From: Hybos culiciformis
Lineage: Eukaryota; Arthropoda; Insecta; Diptera; Hybotidae
Length of the DNA stretch: 64,000 nucleotides
Direction of reading: 5' to 3'
Assembly (NCBI GenBank): GCA_964007475.1
Contig: OZ023275.1
Span: forward strand, 29,331,619 to 29,395,618
In this document: piece after piece, positions 24,985 through 36,396 of the stretch
Layout of the letters: every line of letters starts with the position of its first letter
Numbering within the stretch: the stretch's first letter is position 1
Program-made: the position numbers and the translations under genes
The notes under the pieces: generated by a model
Told to the model about the DNA's origin: nothing
What the model saw: the letters and a program-made list of their open reading frames with translations, nothing else
Database searches by the model: none

Positions 24985-25504
24985 ATTAAGGCTAATATTA
25001 ACATGAAGAAAATTTACTGCCAGTAAAAATATTTACTGCGACAAATTTGAATTAGCTGTATTTTGAATAAAAATGATTAATGTTAAAAAGGGAGAACTGT
25101 CTCAAAAAAACTGCAATATTATTGCTATAATGTTGGGCATAAACTATAAAAAATGCTCGAACTAATTATGGCAACAAGAAACAAAATTGCTAACAGGCAT
25201 CATTATTTATTTGAAAAAATTAATTTATACCATAGTTATGAGCAAAATTGTTTTGATTGAAATAATGCAAACTTGCTTAATATCGACTTGATTTTAAATT
25301 TCACTTTTATTTAACGGCTTTAATTTTTTTAATGTGAAAAAACTGTATAATGATTAATTTTTGAACGGAACAAAACGTAAATACCTACCTAATAATAACG
25401 GATTTTATAATTCAAAAATATGGATTAATTTTTATATCTGTTGCTTTTTATGGCCTTAAATATTTTTACTGGCAGTAAATTTTATCCGTGTAAATTAGTC
25501 TTAA
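24985..25504. mobile_element. MITE with ~50-bp inverted ends
   Basis: The left arm 24985-25038 (ATTAAGGCTAATATTAACAT, then AATTTACTGCCAGTAAAAAT) matches the reverse complement of 25452-25504 with a few differences. The interior is A/T-rich and non-coding. No clear target duplication is visible. The right end stops three bases before the duplication of the next element. Confidence 0.6.
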
Positions 25505-25515
25505 TTGTAGTAAAC

Positions 25516-26274
25516 CAAATACCTTATAATGTAAATACTGGTGGTTGCTCATGATTTCTAAATATTTTGATTTAGTGAAAAATCTACGATTTGTAGTGTG
25601 TGTTTTTATCAAAATGTAAGGGGTTGGAAAAATAGTTTATTTCATTAAAAATGGGAAAATTTTTATTATTTTATATGATTTTTTTTTTCATAATGAAGAC
25701 ATAATTTCTATAATTTAAGTTAAGTTAAATTAATAATATAATATAATTTAAGTTTAAGTTAACTGTAAAATGTTTGCTACAAATTTTAGCACCAACTGGA
25801 ACATTGTCAATTTTTCTATTAAAAATCCAATGTTTCTTTAAAGTTAATTCGCTGGGAAAACTGCAAAATTCAAAATTAAGTTAAAAAATTCAAATTAAAG
25901 TACCTAAACTAAACGTATTTACCTATGAAAACCAATATTGCTGCCTTTTATATAAAACGACGGACAATTCTTAACAATACATCTAGATAGCATTTTAATA
26001 TTTATTTTTTTAATAATCATTTTTTAATAATGATTTTTTAAAATTTCAATTAATTTTTTTATTTTATTTTCACAAACTTAAAAACTTTAAACACTTCCGA
26101 AAATTACTTAAATTTCAAAGCCAACTTACAGTTAGAATTTTTGGAGCCATGGTAAACTACATAAAAAATACACATAAACATAAAAAAGAAAAACATCTGA
26201 TTTTCCTATAGCACACTGAAATTTTATAAACCAACACATAAGCAAGCACCAGTATTTACATTATAAGGTATTTG
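25516..26274. mobile_element. 759-bp MITE with 8-bp target duplication
   Basis: Terminal inverted repeats begin CAAATACCTTATAATGTAAA and continue into TACTGGTG (25516-25543 and, reversed, 26247-26274). TAGTAAAC is duplicated exactly at 25508-25515 and 26275-26282. An 8-bp duplication fits hAT- or P-like insertion, but the ends do not match the usual hAT CAGNG start. It is non-coding. Confidence 0.8.
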
Positions 26275-26277
26275 TAG

Positions 26278-26560
26278 TAAACACAATTGGGGTGACAAAA
26301 CGGCAGCGATAAAGGCTATCAAAAAAAAAAATAGAAGTATATAAAATATATTTGTATGAGAATTAACCCAATTGAAACGACTGGCGACAAACGACATTAT
26401 CGCCGGGCGACAACGACAATATATTTTTTTTTTATTTATTTTTCTATTTGTTTATTTTTTTCCTGTTTATTTATTTTGTCGCTGTCGCCGTAATTGTGTT
26501 CACTCCAGTGATATCGCTGTCGTTGTAGTCGTCGTTGTCGCGACAATTGTGTTTACTCCT
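26278..26560. repeat. GTCGTTGTCG-rich inverted repeat, related to 31620-31715
   Basis: The left part reads ACACAATTGGGGTGACAAAA and the right part (26535-26557) gives the inverse, CGCGACAATTGTGTTTACT. Between them are many GACAACGAC/GTCGTTGTCG units. A further copy in reverse lies at 31620-31715 and shares TCAAAAAAATAGAAG. It is non-coding although one strand has a 72-codon frame. Confidence 0.55.
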
Positions 26561-26561
26561 T

Positions 26562-26981
26562 ATATGGTGTTCGCATTAGGAGAATATTAGTGGAATATGC
26601 TGTTATCCGGAATATTTCAGGAATATGAACTAGATTTTTCATATAAAAAAATATTCCGGAATATGCATATTCCACTTTCATATTCTAGTTTTTCAGGGTT
26701 AGAATTCTACATTTATAGTTATTTTCACTCATTTTTCGAAATTTTGTTATAGTTGGCAACAAATTTTTTGTCAAATTCGAGTCAAAATGAAAAAAAAACA
26801 ACAGAAAATTTATAAAAAGCGAGATAAAAAATCTAAATTTTCAACAACAAAAACTTTTTCTCTTTCTCAATTTTTTTTTTTACATCGTCAAATTCCACTT
26901 CTCATCAAATTTTGTAATGCGAACGGCAATTTGTTTTCCGGAATATAAGTTGAATTTAAATTATGCGAACAAGGTATTATA
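26562..26981. repeat. Short inverted-repeat element around GTTCGCAT
   Basis: GGTGTTCGCATTAGGAGAAT on the left and, reversed, CCTTGTTCGCATAATTTAAA on the right enclose about 400 bp containing repeated TATTCCGGAATAT palindromes. The boundaries are approximate and there is no clear duplication. Confidence 0.4.
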
Positions 26982-27131
26982 CCGTAAATATTTATATTTT
27001 AATAAAAAAAAAGTAAATAATTACTGCAGTCAATGCTGCAAAAATATAATGTTTATTTAATAATAATATTTAGTAATAATAATAATATGTTTTCAAAACG
27101 TTAAAATGTAAAGTAATTTTGTGAATGTAAC

Positions 27132-27570
27132 CATAGATTAAGAATACAGAAAGATGGGAACTTCATACAACATTATTTTTGTTATTTTTATGTGAATGTG
27201 TTAGTAAAACAAAATAAAATACGTGATAATTATCAATATATGAAAAGAATTTTATTTAGTTTTACCATAGATTAAGAATACAGAAAGATTGGAAGCTTCA
27301 TACAACATTTTTTCAGTCTTTTTTGGTATTTTATTGTGAAGGTGTTAGTAAAACTAAATAAAATTCTTTTCATACATTGATAATTATCACGTATTTTATT
27401 TTGTTTTACTAACACATTGACTTAAAAATACCAAAAATAATGTTGTATGAAACTTCCCATCTTTCTGTATTCTTAATCTATGGTTTTACTAACGCATTCA
27501 CATAAAAATATCAAAAAAGGCTGAAAAAATGTTGTATGAAGTTCCAATCTTTCTGTATTCTTAATCTATG
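27132..27570. mobile_element. Fold-back MITE with 7-bp target duplication
   Basis: The element is a large imperfect palindrome. CATAGATTAAGAATACAGAA opens it, and its inverse closes it. Each half repeats the same module twice: a terminal motif, TTCATACAACATT, then GTTAGTAAAAC. ATGTAAC is duplicated at 27125-27131 and 27571-27577. There is no coding frame, and the whole could form one long stem-loop. Confidence 0.8.
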
Positions 27571-28347
27571 ATGTAACTTATGATTAATGAAATAAAGTTT
27601 ATACTAAACACCGTAAATTTTTTTTCAATTCGACGGAAGCAAGGGTAAGTGAAACAACGAGAAAGAGTTAGAATCATAGGTACCCTCAAAGTGACAAAAG
27701 CCCAATTAAATTAAAATTTGGAGTTACATCGTGGTTTCCCAAATCATATAACCGAGGTTTCTATTTTTGTTTTTCAGTCAAAATAAATTGGACATTTTAC
27801 ATCGTTTACACACAAAATCCAAAGTAAGTATTTATTGTTAGTTTATACCAGGGTATGTAAAATATCCCTCCTGAATTTTTCAATTTCATTATTTTTCCTT
27901 CCCTGAAATTTAATTTCGGAGATTTATTTTTTTCATCTTTTTCAAAAATAGTCCTCCTGAAATTTATTTCCTTTTAAAAATACTTTTCAGGAGTTCTATT
28001 TTTTTCTCTCAGAGTAAAAAAGAAACAATCAGAAAAATATTTTTTTCTTCTTTTTCTGAAAAGAAGGAAAAAATATTTTTCTTTTATAAGCAGCATAGTA
28101 TACAGAAAAAAAATTGTATGTGTGCAATGTTGTATGTGTCAATGTTGTATGTGTGCACCGTTTTAATTTTTTTTTTGAATTTTTGTTTACTTTACTATCG
28201 TAGATAAGTTAGCAACTTCTTGTTGTTTTTCCCAGCAATACCGTAAAACAATATCGTAAACAATTACCCAGGAAAAAATAAGTACTTATATTGTAGTCAC
28301 AATACAGGAAATTTTATTCGGTTACAGGAAATTTAATTCAAATACTC

Positions 28348-28592
28348 AGGGATCAAATAATAAATGAGCTCTTTGAGAAAAAAATAAACTAACAATTGCA
28401 TACTTTTAGGAAGTTGGCGGCAATTGTTTGTCAAAAAACGAAAAAAAAAACAAGAAAAATTCCCGAAAAAAAGGAAAAAGATATTACAAAAAGAGAAAAA
28501 AAAAGAAAAAAACCAAAAAGTTTAAGTGTGAACGCATTTAAAAAAGCCGTAATGAGTAGTGGCTTTTTAGTTGTAGTGTGACTCGCTTATTA
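28348..28592. mobile_element. Dispersed element copy, inverted match to 21974-22215
   Basis: It runs from TCAGGGATCAAATAATAAAT through AGGAAGTTGGCGGCAA and GTGTGAACGCATTT to GTAGTGTGACTCGCTTATT. This is the reverse complement of the copy 6 kb to the left. A 61-codon frame across it is Lys-rich translation of an A-rich core and is not a gene. Confidence 0.7.
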
Positions 28593-28659
28593 CGGAATTG
28601 ACTGAAACCTGGAGGAAAGTTTAGGCGATACTGCCGTTTCCTTGAATCCCTCAGAATGG

Positions 28660-30185
28660 GTTGAAACTTGGAAGGGGGGTAGAGGCGGTGCCCAAACTTC
28701 CAAAACTGAAATCAGTTCTTGGGGCAAAGGCCCCGTTTCGGAGAAAGGGCCACCCAAAGTTTTCATACATTTTTGTATGGATATTTTTTTTTGCGCCCAA
28801 TTTGCCCAATTTTTGGGTAGGTGGTAGAGGCGGTCCCTAGAATATTGAATCCAAAACGGTTTTTGGGAGAAAGCCCCCATTTCGGAGATATGACCCTTCA
28901 AAGTTTTGATACGTTACTTCTCATAAAAAAATTTAAACAGAGCTTTGACGAGAATTTAATTTTTAAAAAACGAGGATGGAGCGGGGCGGCGGGCGGACGG
29001 TTGGTCAGTGGGATTTGCGGCGCCCCCGTCCTTTTTTAAAAATTAAATTCTCGTCAAGGCTTTTTCACAAAAAAAGTAAATAACGAATTTCGTATGAAAA
29101 CTTTGAACGGTTTTAGGGGCTTTCTCCCAAAAACCTTCGCGGATTCAACATTCTAGGGACCGCCTCTACCACCTACAGGGTTGGACTGTGTATAAAAATT
29201 AAACTGAAAAATTTTGGATTACCGGCCCATTTCTCTATATAATATACATTGCTTATCCACTTATCTATATAAAAAAATGCAACGCTTATTTAGAATATAG
29301 GCCCAAATAAATACGCATTTCTATAAACACTAGGTTCCCTAATTTTTTTAATTCAATACTATATCAAAAAAAGTATAGGAACTGAACGAAAAATTTTAAA
29401 AATTATTGTTAAGTAAATTGGAATATTGGAAAAGAATTAAATTAAGTATTTGTAAACCATGAACCAATCCATATATTTTCACTCTAACGATCCAATCAAG
29501 TTACAAAAACTCCTTAACAAATTTCTAAATTTTCTGATATAATAAATGTTGCCTTTTAAATTTAAAGTTTCTGGGAACACAACTAACACTATTCAAATAT
29601 AAACTTTTATGAAATCTTTTTAAATTGATTTCCAATATGGGTTTTGAGCTTTAAATTTTAATAACACTTTTTGAATAAATAATCTATAGGTATTTGATTT
29701 TCTTTCCAAACATGACGATTATAAACTAAAATTTTGGAATTGAAAACAATATTTAAATCATTTAAATCTAAGTCAAATGAGTTGTAGGCCACGGAAACCT
29801 CATACATTTCATATATTTTAGCACAAAAGAGGACTTGAGAGTTGGAATCTCATCGAATCAATTAACAAATATTTTTTTTACCCTGGTTTCTTTTTTAATT
29901 AACATATTTTTCTGAATATAACTTTCCTGTTTACAGCATTTTCAAAGTTTAATTGTTTAGCACAAGTACCGCTTTCGAAGCTATTATATTTCGATTCCTT
30001 CCCAAAATAATGTCCAATCAAAATATATTTAAATCAGATTGCATTGTATCTTTAAAATAATTAGTAATAAAAATTTTAATTTATCGGCCCAAATATTACC
30101 GGCCCACCGGGAAATGTCTCGGTGTCCCGGTGGGCCACTCCAACCCTGACCACCTACCCAAAAATTGGGCAAATTGGGCACAATA
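28660..30185. repeat. Inverted-repeat unit with diverged ~148-bp direct repeats, split by a hAT insertion
   Basis: GTAGAGGCGGT, then GTTTCGGAGA and AAAGTTTT occur at 28679 and again, diverged, at 28827. The second copy has its inverse at about 29090-29175 and, past an insertion, 30149-30180 (CCAATTTGCCCAATTTTTGG at 28796 matches the reverse of 30157-30177). The centre is a near-perfect palindrome, TTGACGAGAATTTAATTTTT at 28946 and its inverse at 29036-29057, enclosing a G+C-rich loop at 28978-29021. Frames across this region are not coding. Confidence 0.65.
29176..30148. mobile_element. Non-autonomous hAT element, 973 bp, 8-bp target duplication
   Basis: The ends are CAGGGTTGGACTG and, reversed, CAGGGTTGGAGTGGCCCACC; CAGNG ends are typical of the hAT superfamily. 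The 8-bp duplication ACCACCTA is exact at 29168-29175 and 30149-30156, and removing the element restores the flanking inverted repeat. The interior has the subterminal inverse GGCCCA motifs but no transposase frame, so it depended on an enzyme made elsewhere. Confidence 0.88.
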
Positions 30186-30195
30186 AAAAATTTCC

Positions 30196-30782
30196 AACTT
30201 CAAAATAAGAATTTGTTTTTGGAAGGTCTTCATATTAAATGTTCAAACTATTTTAAAAAGCGTTCGAGACCAATAAGAGATATTGATTTGTTACATTGAA
30301 AAGGTCTCGAACGCTTTTTAAAATAGTTCGAACTTCAAAATAAGAATTTGTTTTTGGAAGGTCTTCATAAAATAAATGTTCAAACTATTTTAAAAAGCGT
30401 TCGAGACCAATAAGAGATATTGATTTGTTACATTGAAAAGGTCTCGAACGCTTTTTAAAATAGTTCGAACTTCAAAATAAGAATTTGTTTTTGGAAGGTC
30501 TTCATAAAATAAATGTTCAAACTATTTTAAAAAGCGTTCGAGACCAATAAGAGATATTGATTTGTTACATTGAAAAGGTCTCGAACGCTTTTTAAAATAG
30601 TTCGAACTTCAAAATAAGAATTTGTTTTTGGAAGGTCTTCATAAAATAAATGTTCAAACTATTTTAAAAAGCGTTCGAGACCAATAAGAGATATTGTTTT
30701 GTTACATTGAAAAGGTCTCGAACGCTTTTTAAAATAGTTCGAACATTTATATCAAGACCTTCCAAAATCAGATTCTTATTGT
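30196..30782. repeat. Tandem array of four ~137-bp hairpin units
   Basis: Copies begin at about 30196, 30331, 30468 and 30605 (spacings 135, 137 and 137 bp) and are nearly identical. Each contains an inverted pair: TTCAAACTATTTTAAAAAGC with GTTCGAGACC, then its reverse after a ~35-bp loop. The array ends with a reversed half unit (ATCAAGACCTTCCAAAATC). There is no coding frame. Confidence 0.85.
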
Positions 30783-31612
30783 AAAGTTTTTAGGGCTCTT
30801 CGATAAAAAGCATCTTTTTTCTTTTAATTCATACCATAGAATTTTTTTTTTTTAATTTACGAAATATTTTAACCTACCACTTCAAAATCAAAATGGCTTT
30901 AAATTCAAAATTACCATTAACATTTGATAAATATTTAAAAGCGTTTTAGAATTTTTTAGAACTATGCGAAATATCACTTGGCTCTTGGCTGTACTTTTTT
31001 CATTTTTTCCATACAATTTTTTTTTAATCCCGTCAAATTGTTTATTTAATTTTACAACATATGTCTCTTTATTAATCGGAGAAAATAAAAACAAAAAATA
31101 TTTATAAAATTGACATTTAGTATTTGAATAAAATTTCCTGTAACCGAATAAAATTTCCTGTATTGTGACTACAATATAAGTACTTATTTTTTCCTGGGTA
31201 ATTGTTTACGATATTGTTTTACGGTATTGCTGGGAAAAACAACAAGAAGTTGCTAACTTCTCTACGATAATTATTTAGGGAAATTTTTCTTTAGAAGAAG
31301 AGAAAAATATAAAAAAAGGAGGGAAAAATAAAAACTGAAAAAATCAGATGATGATATTTTTCTGCTTGAAATAAAAATACTTTTCTGTAAATTTTTTTTT
31401 CCTTCGGAAAAGAATTCTATTCCGATAGAAAACATACTCTGGTTTATACGACCAATTTTAGAAAAATATAGGGCTATCTGTAATAAATAAATTTTTTTTT
31501 TCAATAATTGTTTGTTGAAATATTTCTTTTAGAAATTCATTCTTATTTCATTTATATAATATGTATATACATTTATATAAAATATATTATGTATTATATT
31601 AGACACTTGAAA

Positions 31613-31715
31613 TTATAAGTCGTTGGTCGCCTCAATTGTGTTCATTCTCAATTAAATACACGGCTTCTATTTTTTTGACACTCGCTACAGTTGTGGTTGT
31701 CGCCCCAATTATGTT
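31613..31715. repeat. Reverse copy of the GTCGTTGTCG-rich repeat
   Basis: CGTTGGTCGCCTCAATTGTG at the left and TTGTCGCCCCAATTATG at the right match, in reverse, the start of the repeat at 26278-26560. They share the CTATTTTTTTGA core. Confidence 0.5.
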
Positions 31716-31992
31716 GAGTACATTATTATTCATGTTCCTTTTTCTATTAAAAATTTCCGTACATGGTTAATTTGAGAAAATGTCAAAGAAAAAAAATATA
31801 AAATATTCAACGAATTATCATCTCTGGCAGTAGAAGGTACTTATGTACAAATAAATTACAATAAATTAACTGAAAAACAAAATGTTTGTATACAATATTG
31901 TCGCAAATAAAATAATATAATATTTATTTATTTATTTTTAAACTCAAAAAAATATTAATTTTATGTAATCATCAATTCATCATTACAGAAAA

Positions 31993-33514
31993 ATGATATT
32001 AATTCAGATTAAATTATCTAAATTTGTTAAATCGATGATTAAAAGAAATTATAGTGCTAAAGTTAATGATAATGATCAGAATTTTTCGGCGAAATATTGC
32101 TTAAATCTAGTTCAGTAAGTTTTTTATTGTAGTTTTATTAAAAATTAAAAACAATAATGGCATTACTTTTAGGAACCATGATCATGAAAATTTTTTATGC
32201 ACATTGCTTATGCGAGGAGATCGAAGACGATATGCATTTTCGTTGCGAGCTCTTAATGTAGAACTATCCAAAGTTAGATCGACAGTAAGTAACTACCTAG
32301 GATTTTAAACTATCTATCTTAACTTTAATCACTAAAAAAAATTTTTGTTTTATTATGAACACTATGACCACAAATATATCATAATTTAGCTAGTTAGGTA
32401 TACCCACTAATTCCTCTTAGTTTTAATTAATATATTCTCAGGTGTCAGAAGAGGCTATTGCAAAAATGAAACTAAAATTTTGGCAAGAATCAATTGATAA
32501 GTGTTTTGAAAAACAATCAAATTATGTGGCGGATCATCCAGTTTTAAAGGAATTGAAAAATGTAGGTATGGTGTTATTAATTTATTTTATGAATTTTAAA
32601 TTATTATTTTTTACCCAATTAAACAATCTTGATTCCTCAAATTACAACATGATGTCAATTTAATAATTTTTAAATGTTTTAAATAAATAATTATCACGTA
32701 CTCTATGTAGTAATATTATCCCAACCTTTCGACAAAGTTTTTTAGTCAGCCAGTTTTATAATTATATTTAAACCAAGATTTTGTTATTATTTCAGACTGT
32801 TATCAATAATAAAATAACGAAGACTTATTTGAAAAGATTAGTGTTAGCTAGAGATAGACCTGGAAACAAAGGTTTTCTAACAATCAAAGAAATAGAAGAT
32901 TATGCTGAGCAATCGTATTCTTCATTGTATTATATTTTATTGGAAATATACGGAATTAAAAATGTGAATGCAGATCATGCTGTTTCACATTTAGGGAAAG
33001 CACAAGGTATTTCAAATTTAATAAGATCTATTCCACATAGAGGGAGATCGGAAACTGTAAATATTCCCCATGAGATTTTAATCAAACATGGTGTTACACA
33101 AGAAAGAATAATAAGAGACAAATCAAACGATAAAGGTGTCGAAGATTGTGTTTTCGAAATGGCGACATTAGCTCATCAACATTTAAAAAAGGTGGCAATT
33201 CTAAAATTTTTTATATTAATTTTTAACAAAGATTGAGAAGTTTCATATAAATTATTTTAGGCCAGAAGCTTATCAGATAATGTACCTGTTCATGTGAGAG
33301 AAATATGTTTACCAGCTATTGCTATAGAACGATTTTTGGAAAGATTAAGAAAAGCTAAGTTTAGGTAATCAATAAGGCACTTTAAAAGATTTTTCCAATT
33401 CGAATTATTAATACTATGCATTTAATTTTTAGGTTGTCGGATCAGAATCTTATAAAACGAGATCAAATGTTACCGATAGCGTATTTTTGGAATAGTTTAA
33501 AATCAAGATATTGA
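31993..33514 (+). CDS. NDUFAF6: NDUFAF6 / sicily, complex I assembly factor (6 exons, 311 aa)
   Basis: NDUFAF6 is a mitochondrial protein of the squalene/phytoene synthase fold, needed to assemble respiratory complex I at an early step. It is not known to act as a synthase. Exons are 31993-32114, 32173-32284, 32442-32561, 32796-33191, 33261-33364 and 33433-33514, all with consensus splice sites and matching phases. The N-terminal ~25 residues are basic with no acids (KLSKFVKSMIKRNYSAK), as in a mitochondrial presequence. Family text is clear: YCLNLVQNHDHENFLCTLLM, ALNVELSKVR, KMKLKFWQESIDKC, IEDYAEQSYSSLYYILLEI, ADHAVSHLGKAQGISNLIRS, HGVTQERIIRD, LAHQHLKK and LPIAYFWNSLKSRY at the end. The length is a little under the human protein's. 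Candidate poly(A) signal at 33775-33780. Confidence 0.95.
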
Positions 33515-36396
33515 AATACTTCAAAAAAATTAAAATTAGAAAACTAACAAGGATTGGATGTTTTTCCCAACAAATGTTTTTCGGTTATTTTCAAACAATC
33601 TTAAATTAAAAACTATTGCCTAAATTATAGTTATTCAATTATTTGCCTGTCAGATGATACATTAATTATTTCCAATGTTGAACGATGATTGGAAGAACCT
33701 GCATTAATATATTATAAATATAATATAAAAATTCTGTTTAGTGTTTAATTTAAAATTTAAAAAGGCAAAAAGAAAATAAATAATTATGTGAATAAAAGGG
33801 GAACTGCTAGCAGAAAAACATTAACTTTCTTTCATTTCACAAAAACTTTTGAGTTTGGCGCTGCTGAAATATATTTCTTAGAGGAACCTAAAAATTTCCA
33901 CTACATTATATTACATCATATGAAATTCATGTAAGTAAATTTTTTACGTCGAGCATAACTTGAAATTGTCATAAAAGTAAGTTTGGAAACTTCGTAAAAA
34001 AAGACAAAAATTTGAACTAAAAGAAGCAATAATTAAATTAATAATTTACATAAATAATAAATTAAATTGTATATAAAATTTCTAATTTTAAGGAACATAT
34101 CAATATATAACAGCTAATAAAGAAACAGAAGAAGAGCTGGAATTATTTGTATGTGAAAGAAATTAAGTGGACTATTTTGTAGTGAGCAAATAGAAGTGAG
34201 ACCAGCCTCTATCCATTTAAGAAAAAAAAAATCACAGGAGAACGACTATATTGTTTATATATTTCTTTACCTTATTTTTTATTTAAAACGAAAAAACTGA
34301 TCCTTCCAAATTGATTATTGCAATTAACACCAGGGCTTTGAAATCGTTCTCAATTTTGTGATAAAATTAATGACTTTACTAGCGGCAAGACTATTCATTG
34401 TAAATAAGAAAAAAAGTAAATTAATACAAACTTTTGTAAAGCAAAAAAAAAACCAACTCAGTCGGTTGAATTGCATTGAGGTTTCGTAAAAATAAAATAA
34501 AGTAAAATAATATTTAATAATTTATTTAAATTAAAATAAATAATTTTTTTTTGAAAAAAAAAAAAGAAATAATATTGTAATAAATTTTTATTAGTGAAGT
34601 AGAGTTAAAAAGAAAAACCAATGCAAGAAAAATTTTAAATCAAATCAGGGAAAAAAATTTCTAAGTAATTTTTTGACACATTAAGCGTCATTTAAAAAAA
34701 TGTAGAAAAAAAAAAAAGGGGAGCGCGTTAATTTTTTTTTTTTACATTCCAGATAAAATTTTATTTTGTACCTACTAAAAATTAATAGAAAAAAAAAACA
34801 CAAAATTAATTTATTGAAAATAATACAAAAAAATTTTTCTTCTAATTTTAAATTCATAAGTATTTTGCATTTAAAATTATTGCCTTTCTTTAAGGGGAGC
34901 AGGTTTACAAATCAACCTTCTACCTAACACCTTAGTAGATATTTCATAAACTTATGAGAGTAACCTAGCTATCAATCTATCTAAGTACCTATTCCTTAGT
35001 TAGGTTGGTATAAAGTTTTTGGGAAATTCAAAAGTGTAAAGACATTCCAAATCCTTATGTTCATCTTTTCCTCAATTAGGCAGATCAGTCAGTACCTTCT
35101 ATCTCTATACCTAATCTCCAACTGGATATACGTATCTACCTATGTCGGTACCTATCAGTCGTGGCTAGATCACTAGACTGGTTTTTTTTTTTTGTTATGG
35201 TTTAGTCAAACAGAATTAAATTACGTGCACCTGCACCTGTACAGGCAATCTACGATATCTATTTTTTGTTTAAAATTAATTTTATTTAACTAATAAAAAT
35301 TTACAGCATAAAATAAATCTACCATAAAACGAAATCGTTGAAAATTGTGTTCAATTTTTACACAACATAACTATAAAATTATTTATCCAAAATATTTTTT
35401 TTTTTTTTTTAATTTAATTCGAATGAAAATAAATTTATTTTAAATTAAGTATACCTACCTATAAATATTTAAAACAAATGAAAAATACAAAAAAAATAAA
35501 AAAAATACCTACTTAGAATAAATTTAATATATAAAAAGACTCTTAAATTAAAAATAAAATACATTTTAAAATTTAAACTGTGGAGAGAAAGGAATTGTAA
35601 AAAAAAACAAAAAAAAATCGCATATTTATCAATTCGACAAAAGCATCCAAAACAAAGTGTGAGTCACCTCCCTTAATTTTTATTTAATAAAAACATTTTT
35701 TTTTTATGATTAACTTTTTTTGTATTTATACTTATTTTTTCTTTTTGATTGTAAAAAATGTAATTTTTTTTTCGTTAGTATAAAAATAATTTTAGTAAAA
35801 TATGATAAAATGAAAACATATATTTTTTTTTCGATATTGGCAATTTGGTATGTTTATATTGAAAGCTTCAAAGTAGATATACCTTGTACCTTCTGAAATA
35901 TGTGTTGATTGAAAAGAATTTTAGTATACAAACTAGCAACTATATTCCAAGAATCTAACTAGATTTCGAATTTTTATAAAAAATTAAAAAAAAACAACAA
36001 AATTCAATGTGAAAATGTTTATTGTTTTTCAAGGAAAATGTTGAGATTCATTGTTTTTGTTCATTGCGTGTCAAAAGGTGATTTACCTGCCTTTTTTATA
36101 TCTGTAGGTATATATACCTAAAGTGAATTGTGTGGAATAGTTTTCTGTTGTTAAAGACTCATAATGTCGGAAGATATAAAAATATTACTCACGAATTAGT
36201 TACTTACACTCGAACTTATTTTTAACTGATAAAAATGTTTATATACCTAATTTCAATGTGTAAGTAAGTACGAATTTTTATCTTGCATACCTACTTTGTA
36301 TACATTTTTTTTAGGTTTATTTATTAAAAAAGCAACAAAAGTATTTATTCGATTTTTATTATTTCTTTTTAAAAATGTTTCTCAAAAAACTTAAAT
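33515..36396. other. Intergenic, A/T-rich
   Basis: It holds the NDUFAF6 3' UTR, then long A and T runs and scattered TACCTACCTA-type sequence (about 34915-35170). No exon, RNA gene or defined element is recognised. Confidence 0.5.

Larger units (their letters stand above)
27841..31448. mobile_element. Composite 3.6-kb element with long inverted arms
   Basis: The outer ends share ACCAGGGTATG / ACCAGAGTATG in inverse orientation. A strong inverted match joins 28185-28350 to 31112-31285: GTTAGCAACTTCTTGTTG, CCCAGCAATACCGTAAAACA, AAGTACTTATATTGTAGTCA and TTTATTCGGTTACAGGAAAT. The outer arms (27950-28090 and 31290-31440) are T/A-rich and only loosely matched. The interior holds the second copy of the 21974 element, an inverted-repeat unit split by a hAT element, and a hairpin tandem array. 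No target duplication could be read. Confidence 0.6.
24860..31992. other. Intergenic nest of non-autonomous elements
   Basis: Most of the seven kilobases between the CxxC-protein gene and NDUFAF6 belong to the short inverted-repeat elements listed separately. I see no host gene in it. Open frames here translate element sequence. Confidence 0.7.

Noticed and set aside
28590..29039. Overlapping frames of 61-103 codons on both strands.
   Set aside because: They lie in the inverted-repeat unit; the frames arise because its G+C-rich text has few stops, and there is no splice or family support.
30196..30782. Regular repeats with palindromes suggested a CRISPR array.
   Set aside because: Units are 137 bp, identical throughout with no unique spacers, and the genome is eukaryotic.
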